Source of the DNA: a virus
Strand: one strand, 5' to 3'
IMG/VR virus record: IMGVR_UViG_3300028608_000008
Span: 1-64,000 of that record
DNA length: 64,000 nt
Position 1 is the stretch's first letter. Every line of letters starts with the position of its first letter. This document shows, in pieces, positions 26,367-33,333 of the stretch. The position numbers were made by a program, and so were the translations under genes. Under the pieces are notes generated by a model. It was not told the origin of the DNA. It searched no databases and worked only from the letters and a program-made list of their open reading frames with translations.

Positions 26367-27230
26367 ATGGCAGAAGAAAACGTAATCACCCGCGTCACAA
26401 AAGCACGCGCTGATTTGAGTCGTTTGCGCAACATCGTCGGGCAGGTCTATTCGATCCTCTGTGCTCGCGTCGGCTGGAATCCCCGTGAGGGAATGTCGGA
26501 CGGCGAAATGGAAGACGAAGCGAAAAACAATATCGACCCGACCAAACTTAGCAACTGTAAAGAACTGGTGTTGCTGAGTCCGGAAGATTTGGAAAATCGT
26601 CTCAACGCCAAACGCACGGTTGACGCTGCCGTTGTCGAAAGCTGCCGGGCCTACGCAAAGAAAATTGCACAGCTTACCCACCCGGATAAGCTGATGCGGT
26701 TTTCCGCGAAAGTCAAAGAACAGCTTTTGGAAGTTTTTCACGACTCTCACAAAGACCTGCACGATCACAACCGCGCCGGTCTGATCTACGGTTACATTCA
26801 CGTTCGCATTCTGCGCGGTGAATCGCACAAGGTTCCGGAAGAACTTTATTCCTACGTGGAAGACGAGTACAACTGGACCTCCAACCAGATGCAGTTTATT
26901 CTGCGTCAGAAATTCATTCCCGCCGTAAACGCGTACTGCGACGGGAACCAGTCTTTGGCTAAAGACCTATTCCTGCAATACATTGAACTGGTGCGAAAAG
27001 AGCGCGCCCGGAAAAAGGCTTTCGAAAAAGCAATGGCCGATTTGAAAGCGGCATACCCGGACGAAGAACCTCCGGAAGAAAAGGTTCAGCAACTTCTCAC
27101 CCAGTTCAAAGAGGAAATTGGAAATGAAAACAACCCTGTGGATTCTGCTGATGCTGTCGCGAGCAGTAGCATGGCCAGCGAAGCGGTTGAGGCAGCGCCA
27201 GAAAAGCAAAGCGTTCGCGAAGAAGTTTAA
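26367..27230 (+). CDS. J-domain (DnaJ-like) protein
   Basis: This 287-residue protein carries an HPD motif at residues 105-107 in the context AKKIAQLTHPDKL followed by a helix (KEQLLEVFHDSHKDL), which is the pattern of helices II and III of a J-domain. J-domains stimulate Hsp70/DnaK ATPases. A phage copy could recruit host DnaK for replication-complex remodelling or virion folding. The N-terminal part is acidic and helical, and the last 60 residues are charged and low complexity. Those residues are also encoded over a long overlap with the next gene. The J-domain is not at the N-terminus as in DnaJ. Confidence 0.6.
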   Translation: MAEENVITRVTKARADLSRLRNIVGQVYSILCARVGWNPREGMSDGEMEDEAKNNIDPTKLSNCKELVLLSPEDLENRLNAKRTVDAAVVESCRAYAKKIAQLTHPDKLMRFSAKVKEQLLEVFHDSHKDLHDHNRAGLIYGYIHVRILRGESHKVPEELYSYVEDEYNWTSNQMQFILRQKFIPAVNAYCDGNQSLAKDLFLQYIELVRKERARKKAFEKAMADLKAAYPDEEPPEEKVQQLLTQFKEEIGNENNPVDSADAVASSSMASEAVEAAPEKQSVREEV

Positions 27231-27756
27231 CTCGACGCCGGAAATGATGGCGGTAAAGCGGAAGATTTACGAACAAACCGAAATGGACTCGTATGACGTT
27301 TGCGAGTTTGAACACTTGAGCGATGAAGAATTTCTCAAGATGGTTTACGTCGAAACTCCGTGGCACCGCCAACTCCGTCGTCGGTTTGCGCTTTGGCTTG
27401 AACAGAAACGCAAAACCTTCCGCAACTATTTCATGGGTCCGACTGGTTACACCGGTCCTATGGGTAGGATGGGGAACGACGGAAAGCCGGGAGCGCCGGG
27501 TCGTAACGCGTGCGAAATCATGTGCCCACATTGCAATACGTGGAACAGTGAAGTAAACGACAACACACAAGAAAACAAAAGCGAATCGAAGTGGTACATT
27601 CCCTCGCTTCTGCCCGAACACGCTAATGAGCCTTTTGGCACTTGGCATTGCGGGCGTTGTGGCGAAAACTCGGAATGGTTTATCGGCGCGCCTGTGCTGA
27701 TCCCGGCTAACGAAGTTGTACGTCGTGTAGTCGAACAGAATCAAACCAACATTTAA
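27124..27756 (+). CDS. Unknown protein with collagen-like segment and zinc ribbon
   Basis: This 210-residue protein starts at an ATG nine bases after GAGGA, inside the J-domain gene (107-base overlap). Starts at 27244 or 27247 would remove the overlap. The first 18 residues are hydrophobic (signal-like). In the middle lies a short collagen-type Gly-x-y run (GPTGYTGPMGRMGNDGKPG). Two CxxC pairs (CPHC, CGRC) about 45 residues apart near residues 140 and 185 form a probable zinc ribbon. The mix is unusual; function unknown. It may fine-tune the nearby reductase or be a surface-exposed protein. Confidence 0.5.
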   Translation: MKTTLWILLMLSRAVAWPAKRLRQRQKSKAFAKKFNSTPEMMAVKRKIYEQTEMDSYDVCEFEHLSDEEFLKMVYVETPWHRQLRRRFALWLEQKRKTFRNYFMGPTGYTGPMGRMGNDGKPGAPGRNACEIMCPHCNTWNSEVNDNTQENKSESKWYIPSLLPEHANEPFGTWHCGRCGENSEWFIGAPVLIPANEVVRRVVEQNQTNI

Positions 27757-27768
27757 CCAACCAAAAAG

Positions 27769-27803
27769 CGGGTCGGTCCCGATGCGTCTAGGCGCCCGCT
27801 TAT
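27769..27803 (+). other. Intergenic hairpin before ribonucleotide reductase
   Basis: AAGCGGG (about 27769) can pair with CCCGCTT (about 27797-27803), with an internal structured loop. There is no T run, so a weak terminator or leader structure is equally possible. It sits just upstream of the reductase start. Confidence 0.4.
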
Positions 27804-27822
27804 CACCAAGGCAGTAAAACCA

Positions 27823-29835
27823 ATGACCGACAATTCCGTTCAAATTCTTTCCGCGTTGACCACGTACATGAAGTACGCCAAGTTCATTCCGGAAATCCAG
27901 CGTCGTGAGACGTGGGAAGAAATTTGCGAACGTAACATGGCGATGCACATTCGCAAGTATCCTGAACTCCGCAAAGAGATTCAGGATGTTTACAAAAACT
28001 TCGTCTTCAACAAGAAAGTTTTGCCTTCCATGCGCTCCATGCAGTTTGGTGGCCGTCCAATCGAACTGGCGCCGAACCGCATTTTCAACTGCGCATTCGC
28101 TCCGTGCGATCATCCGGCTGTTTTCTCCGAAACCATGTTCCTGTTGCTGGGCGGCACCGGCATGGGTTATTCGGTACAGCGTCATCACATTTCGCAACTG
28201 CCTGCGATTCAAGGTCCGCTGAATCATTCGCAACGTCACCTCGTTGGCGACAACATCGAAGGTTGGGCCGACGCGGTTAAAGTTTTGGTCGAAGCGTATT
28301 TCTATGGCAAGCACATGCCAAACTTCGACTTCTCCGACATTCGCCCGAAAGGTGCGCCGCTGGTTACTTCGGGCGGTAAAGCACCCGGCGCCGGTCCGCT
28401 GAAAAACTGCATTGCCAACCTGACGCGCATTTTCGACAAAGCAATCGAAGAACGCGGTCGCGGTACTCGCCTCGAACCGCTGGAAGTTCACGATATCATG
28501 TGCCATATCGCGGACGCCGTTCTGGCCGGTGGCATTCGCCGCGCTGCACTGATTTGCCTTTTCTCCATGGACGACAAATCCATGCTGAAAGCAAAAGGCA
28601 ACTTCACTTGCTCCATCGAAGAAGCAATTCCGATGGGCAACGATATGTTCAACTGCACCGTTCTCACCAAATGGAAAGGCATTCGCCGCCAAATGCAGTT
28701 GCACCAATCGTCGCTGGACGAACAACAAGCCACCGGCAAACTGCCGTGGTATATGTTTGAACCACAACGCGGCCGCGCAAACAACAGCGCCGTAATTCTG
28801 CGCCACGTTGTGCAGCGTCATCACTGGGACGATCTGTGGGAAAAGATTGTCAGTTCCGGTTCCGGCGAACCCGGCGTGTATTTCAGCAACGACAAAGATT
28901 GGGGCACCAACCCATGTTGCGAAATTGCACTGCGTCCAAATCAGTTCTGCAACCTGACCGAAATCAACGGCAACGACATTCATACGCAAGAAGAATTCAA
29001 TGCCCGTTCCCGCGCTGCCGCATTCATCGGTACTCTGCAAGCCGGTTACACCGATTTCCATTACCTGCGTCCGATCTGGCGTGAAAACACCGAAAAAGAT
29101 GCACTGATCGGCACCGGCCTGACCGGTATCGGTTCCGGCGCTGTTCTGCCGCTGGACAAAGCCGAAGCTGCAAACGAAGTTCTGAAAGAAAACCGCCGCG
29201 TTGCCAAACTGATTGGCGTCAACGAAGCGGCCCGTACCACCACCATCAAACCGGCTGGCACTTCCTCGCTGGTTCTCGGTTCCGGTTCCGGCATTCACGC
29301 GTGGCACAACGATTTCTACATTCGTCGTATCCGCGTTGGTAAAAACGAAACCATCTACCGTTACCTGTCCGAGAATCACCCGGAACTGGTTGCCGACGAA
29401 TTCTTCAACCCGGAAAATCAGGCGGTCATCGAAGTTCCACAACGCGCACCAGAAGGTTCGATTCTGCGTCACGAATCGCCAATGGACCTGCTGAACCGCG
29501 TTGCTGATTTCAACCTGAACTGGGTTCGCAAAGGGCACGTCAACGGCCAAAACACCCACAACGTTTCTTGCACCATTTCGGTCAAGGAACACGAATGGGA
29601 AATGGTCGGCAACTGGATGTGGGACAACCGCAATAACTTCAACGGCATTTCGGTTCTGCCTTACAACGGCGGCACCTACATTCAAGCGCCGTTCGAAGAC
29701 ATTTCGGAAGTCGAATTCCACCAGCGTGCGGCAACCCTGCACGAAATCGACCTGTCGCGTGTTATCGAAGTTGACGACAATACCAAACTGGCCGATCAAG
29801 CAGCTTGTGCGGGCGGCGCCTGCGAAGTTGCGTAA
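27823..29835 (+). CDS. nrdJ: Adenosylcobalamin-dependent (class II) ribonucleoside-triphosphate reductase
   Basis: This 670-residue monomeric reductase converts ribonucleotides to deoxyribonucleotides for phage DNA synthesis, using B12 to make the active-site radical. Its cysteines line up with the Lactobacillus leichmannii RTPR: C90 and C376 as the reducible pair, C365 in NPCCE (N363, E367) as the thiyl site, and C662-x4-C667 at the C-terminus as the shuttle pair. A GTGMG segment (near residue 111) and a PAGTSS segment mark the barrel. Length is slightly under RTPR (739). No separate small subunit gene is needed. Activity would depend on host or environmental B12. Confidence 0.93.
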   Translation: MTDNSVQILSALTTYMKYAKFIPEIQRRETWEEICERNMAMHIRKYPELRKEIQDVYKNFVFNKKVLPSMRSMQFGGRPIELAPNRIFNCAFAPCDHPAVFSETMFLLLGGTGMGYSVQRHHISQLPAIQGPLNHSQRHLVGDNIEGWADAVKVLVEAYFYGKHMPNFDFSDIRPKGAPLVTSGGKAPGAGPLKNCIANLTRIFDKAIEERGRGTRLEPLEVHDIMCHIADAVLAGGIRRAALICLFSMDDKSMLKAKGNFTCSIEEAIPMGNDMFNCTVLTKWKGIRRQMQLHQSSLDEQQATGKLPWYMFEPQRGRANNSAVILRHVVQRHHWDDLWEKIVSSGSGEPGVYFSNDKDWGTNPCCEIALRPNQFCNLTEINGNDIHTQEEFNARSRAAAFIGTLQAGYTDFHYLRPIWRENTEKDALIGTGLTGIGSGAVLPLDKAEAANEVLKENRRVAKLIGVNEAARTTTIKPAGTSSLVLGSGSGIHAWHNDFYIRRIRVGKNETIYRYLSENHPELVADEFFNPENQAVIEVPQRAPEGSILRHESPMDLLNRVADFNLNWVRKGHVNGQNTHNVSCTISVKEHEWEMVGNWMWDNRNNFNGISVLPYNGGTYIQAPFEDISEVEFHQRAATLHEIDLSRVIEVDDNTKLADQAACAGGACEVA

Positions 29836-29839
29836 CGAA

Positions 29840-29858
29840 TTTCGGTAAATCGCCGAAA
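29840..29858 (+). other. Intergenic hairpin after ribonucleotide reductase
   Basis: TTTCGG and CCGAAA form a 6-bp stem just after the stop. It may protect the mRNA end; it has no T run. Confidence 0.4.
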
Positions 29859-29862
29859 CCTT

Positions 29863-29895
29863 GGGAATGGGGCCAAGCGCCCCGTTTCCTTTTCC
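29863..29895 (+). terminator. Probable Rho-independent terminator
   Basis: GGAATGGGGC can pair with GCCCCGTTTCC (one bulge or G-T pair) across the loop CAAGC, followed by TTTTCC. A weak TATAAA at about 29900 could be a promoter element for the next gene, but this is unproven. Confidence 0.65.
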
Positions 29896-29929
29896 TATCC
29901 TATAAACGCCAAGCGCGTAAGGAAATCAA

Positions 29930-30892
29930 ATGTACCTCAATACTCAAGTAATTGCTTGTGAAGAATCGTTCAACACTCTCGCAAAATCCGTGTTGCTCGG
30001 ATTCAGCCGTGCCGAAACTGCAAAGCGGTTCGACGCGATTCCAATGACGACTGTTGCCGTTTTCGGGACTACCCAAGCGAGCGCAATGGCGTTTGTAAGA
30101 AATGCTGTAACGGGAAAACTCCCGGTGTCTATCGCCTGTCTCGGAGCCGATACCGATTTCGACTCCCTCATGATTTCCAGCTTTTCGGGAACCGCACTCA
30201 TGCTTCCCGAATTGGCGTATGTGTCCAACCAATACATGGACACGATTGCTACACACCTGAATAAACTTTATGACCGCACGCTTTCCGATGGCGGTATGCG
30301 TCTAACCAACCTCGGCAAGTGGAAAGAACTGCACGTCATCTTTGCGAAACAGGAAACGGAACATGCGGTTCTCGGCGCAACGTTTGAGAAATACAAAAAC
30401 GCTTTCGAACGCCGCCGCGATTGCAGTTTCGAAATCACTGGGGAACAGACTCAGTACGCTCGACAATACCGAATCGCAGGTTGCGCTTCCGGTGGAATTG
30501 AAGAACCAAAAATCATTGAACTGAATATCAACGAAGTAATGAGCCGTCTGGTTTACAACACGGACAAGAAACGTCATTACATGGTTGCGCAATGTTTGCA
30601 GCCGGTTTACTTCAACGAGGATTTTGCAAAACTCGATCCTGATATGATTGAGTGGTTGTTTAGTCAATTCAATCATAGCGCCACCGCAATGGTCCAGCCG
30701 CAAATCGAAGAACGACGCCGCATCATTGTAAACGATGCTGTTGTGGCAACACTTTTCAAACATCAAATCGACCGTTTCCGTTATTTCCGTCCACAGCACG
30801 GAATCGCCTTCGGGTTGGAAGAAGGTGACAAAATTTCGGAAAGCAAACTGTCGTACATTCCGGCAGATATGCTCGGCACAATAAAACAGTAA
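29930..30892 (+). CDS. Unknown protein
   Basis: This 320-residue protein is not recognised. It has its own leader and a following terminator, so it seems separately transcribed. The ATG follows AAGGAAATCAA. The sequence is mixed alpha/beta with many Phe and Val residues and no membrane segment. Location between the reductase and a sheath gene gives no clear clue to role. Confidence 0.6.
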   Translation: MYLNTQVIACEESFNTLAKSVLLGFSRAETAKRFDAIPMTTVAVFGTTQASAMAFVRNAVTGKLPVSIACLGADTDFDSLMISSFSGTALMLPELAYVSNQYMDTIATHLNKLYDRTLSDGGMRLTNLGKWKELHVIFAKQETEHAVLGATFEKYKNAFERRRDCSFEITGEQTQYARQYRIAGCASGGIEEPKIIELNINEVMSRLVYNTDKKRHYMVAQCLQPVYFNEDFAKLDPDMIEWLFSQFNHSATAMVQPQIEERRRIIVNDAVVATLFKHQIDRFRYFRPQHGIAFGLEEGDKISESKLSYIPADMLGTIKQ

Positions 30893-30898
30893 CATAGG

Positions 30899-30925
30899 AA
30901 AGGGCCTTAATTGGCCCTTTTTCTT
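30899..30925 (+). terminator. Rho-independent terminator
   Basis: AAAGGGCC (30899-30906) and GGCCCTTT (30913-30920) form a stem around TTAATT, followed by more T. This is a strong terminator between the gene at 29930 and the sheath cassette. Confidence 0.85.
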
Positions 30926-30964
30926 TTTGGGTTTCGGAAAGCAATCTTTTTGGTGCGAATGGTT

Positions 30965-30979
30965 TAATTTAATGAAGTA
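30965..30979 (+). promoter_or_regulatory. Candidate phage promoter motif, copy 2
   Basis: TAATTTAATGAAGTA lies in the gap after the terminator and about 58 bases before the sheath ATG at 31037. It differs by one base from the motif at 4799-4813. Both precede genes with capsid-like codon bias, which supports a late or structural promoter. Confidence 0.45.
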
Positions 30980-31036
30980 GAGGGTGAAAGCCTTCTCTTT
31001 GTTCCCGCCATTCCAACCATATAAAGGGTGTATCCA

Positions 31037-32677
31037 ATGGCTTTCCCAAATACCAGTGCGGGTAGCTACAGCTTCGAACAGGATTTGTCGATCCGGGCGG
31101 CTGCTGCATCTACCTCCATCGGCGTTATCGTCGGTGAAGCTCCAATGGGGCCAGTCGGTGTTCCAACTTTGGTAACTGACCGTGCTGACCTCCGTGAACA
31201 ATTCGGTATCAAACACGCGAAGAAATTCGGTTTCGGTTTGTACAGTGCCGAAATTTTCCTCGCGCAATCCAAACGTCTTTACTACACTCGCGTTGTCGAT
31301 CAGGCCACCGCCCGCACTGCTGGCGCGTACCTTTCCGCTGACGACGTGAGCGCGGAATACCCAGTAATCAAACTGGTGAATTTCGACGACGGCACCAATC
31401 AGCCGCTCGGCGTTTTGGGTGATCCACTCAAAACTCTCGGTTTCGTAAAAGGCACCAAAGGCATCGAAAACGTTTTGCTGTACGTTTGCGCGGCCAACCC
31501 CGGAAAATGGAACAACCAACTTTCCGTTCAAGTTCGCCCGTCGAACACTGACGGCACCGAAGTTGGTGAGCATTCCGATCCGTACCAGTTCTACGTTGAT
31601 GTTTTCCTGAATTACTCCGGTCCCGGTAACGTTCCGGTCGAGTCGTTCCTGTGCTCGCGCAAAAATGAAATCGACGGCAACAACCAACAATTGTTTGTCG
31701 AAGACGTAATCAACCTGCGCTCGCAGTACATTCGCGTAAAAAACAATCCGCATTGCGGCCCGGTGCGCGTTGGCAAAGCCGCGTTCGAACAACTCGACGG
31801 CGGTGCCGATGGCAATCGTCCTGCGCAAGTTGATCTTATCAACGCGTGGAACCTGTACGACGACAAAGAGCAGATTCTCGTAAACCTGCTTATCAACGCC
31901 GGTTACACCACGCCTGCTTTCCAGAAGAAAATGGAAAACATCGCAAAACTGCGCGGTGACTGCGTTGCGTTGCTCGACCTGCCAGACGATATGGCGCAAG
32001 TTTCGCGTGCGGTGAATTACCGTCGCAACACGCTGAATCTGAACTCCAGCTACGCGGCAATGTACGCGCCGTTTGTGGAAGTGCTGGATACCGATTCCAA
32101 CAAAAACATTTTCATTCCGCCTTCCGCGTTCGTCGCCGCAGCCTGTGCATTCACTGACAGCAACCGCGCCGTTTGGTTCGCGCCAGCCGGTTTGAATCGT
32201 GGTCAAGTAAACGTGCGTAACCTGCGCATGCGTTACAACCAAGGCGCTCGCGATTCGTTGGATCAAGCGCAAATCAACATCATCCGCAACATTCCGGGCC
32301 GTGGTTTCGTTATCATGGGCCAAGATACGTTGCAAACTTTTGCTTCCGGTTTCAGCAACTTGAACGTTCGCCGTTTGGTGAACTTCATCAAAACCAGTAT
32401 CGAAGCGGCGACGATTCCGTCGGTGTTCAACCCGAACGACGAATTCGAACGTCTCAAGTTGAAAAACATTTGCGACGATTTCATGCGCCCAATCAAATCG
32501 GGCCGTGGTGTTTACGAGTGGGTGACGATCTGCGATGATCGGAACAACAAACCTGCAACCATCGCAAACAACGATATCAAGCTCGACTTGATTATCGACC
32601 CTGAAATCCCGGCCAAGCGCGCCCACCTCGGGGCCAACGTGCAACCGACCGGCGCCGTGACCTTCACTGAGGCATAA
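31037..32677 (+). CDS. Tail sheath protein paralogue (auxiliary sheath)
   Basis: This 546-residue contractile-sheath family protein starts at an ATG at 31037, preferred over a GTG at 31028 because of the AAGGG site. It is clearly paralogous to the main sheath at 54867. Shared landmarks include a INAGYT segment, NYRRN versus NFRRN, WFAPAG in both, QTLQ-type residues, NVRRLVN versus PVRRLIN, and PIKSGRG versus PIKAGRG near the C-terminus. The last landmarks lie in the C-terminal core that interlocks sheath subunits in contractile tails. It stands far from the tube and main sheath and at the head of an Ig-protein cassette, so it may form a distinct layer or a mixed sheath. The C-terminal tail is longer than in the other copy. 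Confidence 0.88.
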   Translation: MAFPNTSAGSYSFEQDLSIRAAAASTSIGVIVGEAPMGPVGVPTLVTDRADLREQFGIKHAKKFGFGLYSAEIFLAQSKRLYYTRVVDQATARTAGAYLSADDVSAEYPVIKLVNFDDGTNQPLGVLGDPLKTLGFVKGTKGIENVLLYVCAANPGKWNNQLSVQVRPSNTDGTEVGEHSDPYQFYVDVFLNYSGPGNVPVESFLCSRKNEIDGNNQQLFVEDVINLRSQYIRVKNNPHCGPVRVGKAAFEQLDGGADGNRPAQVDLINAWNLYDDKEQILVNLLINAGYTTPAFQKKMENIAKLRGDCVALLDLPDDMAQVSRAVNYRRNTLNLNSSYAAMYAPFVEVLDTDSNKNIFIPPSAFVAAACAFTDSNRAVWFAPAGLNRGQVNVRNLRMRYNQGARDSLDQAQINIIRNIPGRGFVIMGQDTLQTFASGFSNLNVRRLVNFIKTSIEAATIPSVFNPNDEFERLKLKNICDDFMRPIKSGRGVYEWVTICDDRNNKPATIANNDIKLDLIIDPEIPAKRAHLGANVQPTGAVTFTEA

Positions 32678-32684
32678 GTCAAAA

Positions 32685-33329
32685 ATGTCTGATCTGAAAC
32701 TGCAAAAACTGATCGAAAGTCTGGAAATCGCTTCCGACGTTCGCAACATGGACGAAACGAACCCAATCGTTCACCGTCTTTCCAACCCGACCATTCGCAA
32801 AGTTACCGCCATCGTTTGCGGCGTGCGTGAGCCAATGAATCTGATTCTGCCGCTCAACGTAACGTGGTTCGTTTTCGACCCACTGTCGCCGTACTACAAA
32901 ATGGCGCTGCGCCGGAAATCGAAAACCACCGTCGCGAATTCCGGTTTCATTCACCAATGGGAACTGGTTGACACCATCGACCAAGTTTTCGTTGACCAAT
33001 TCTACGACGCGGAAGATACCGCGCTGCTGAATGAAAACGAACCAGTTCCAGCCGCTACCACTTTGGTTTCCGGTATCGCTCGCCTGTCGTATCCGGCGAA
33101 AGATGCTACCGATCCAATCGTGGTTGGTGAAGGCGATCCGCGTTTGACCGATGCGCGTACTCCAAAAGCGCACAGTCACCCGGAAAAACCGGCGACCAAA
33201 CTGAAAACCAAAACCAACGTTGTCACCATCGACCAATCGAAAGCCCCGGTTGTTGGTGCAACGCTGGTAGCGACAAGCCCGACTAGCGCTGAATGGCGCG
33301 TGCTGACTTCCTCCGATATCCAACGGTGA
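32685..33329 (+). CDS. Tail fibre/decoration protein with no Ig domains (N-terminal module only)
   Basis: This 214-residue protein consists of the module found at the N-terminus of the next two proteins: an amphipathic helix, a VxPFN/LPLNV strand pair, then a DPRLTDAR-x4-H-x-H segment followed by a beta tail. The DPRLTDAR-type motif is widespread in phage tail-fibre and receptor-binding proteins. This may be a short form that caps or anchors the longer ones. Coupled downstream of the sheath paralogue and likely on the same mRNA. Confidence 0.7.
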   Translation: MSDLKLQKLIESLEIASDVRNMDETNPIVHRLSNPTIRKVTAIVCGVREPMNLILPLNVTWFVFDPLSPYYKMALRRKSKTTVANSGFIHQWELVDTIDQVFVDQFYDAEDTALLNENEPVPAATTLVSGIARLSYPAKDATDPIVVGEGDPRLTDARTPKAHSHPEKPATKLKTKTNVVTIDQSKAPVVGATLVATSPTSAEWRVLTSSDIQR

Positions 33330-33333
33330 GCCA

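Noticed and set aside
27757-27822. B12 riboswitch before the B12-dependent reductase
   Set aside because: The gap is only 66 bases, too short for a cobalamin riboswitch, and no B12-box pattern is seen.
29896-29905. TATAAA before 29930 as a T4-type late promoter
   Set aside because: Only one weak copy with no extended match; not enough to report as a promoter.
30984-31175. A short frame starting at GTG 30984 in the sheath leader
   Set aside because: It overlaps the sheath start in another frame and has no support; the leader holds a promoter-like motif and a ribosome site instead.
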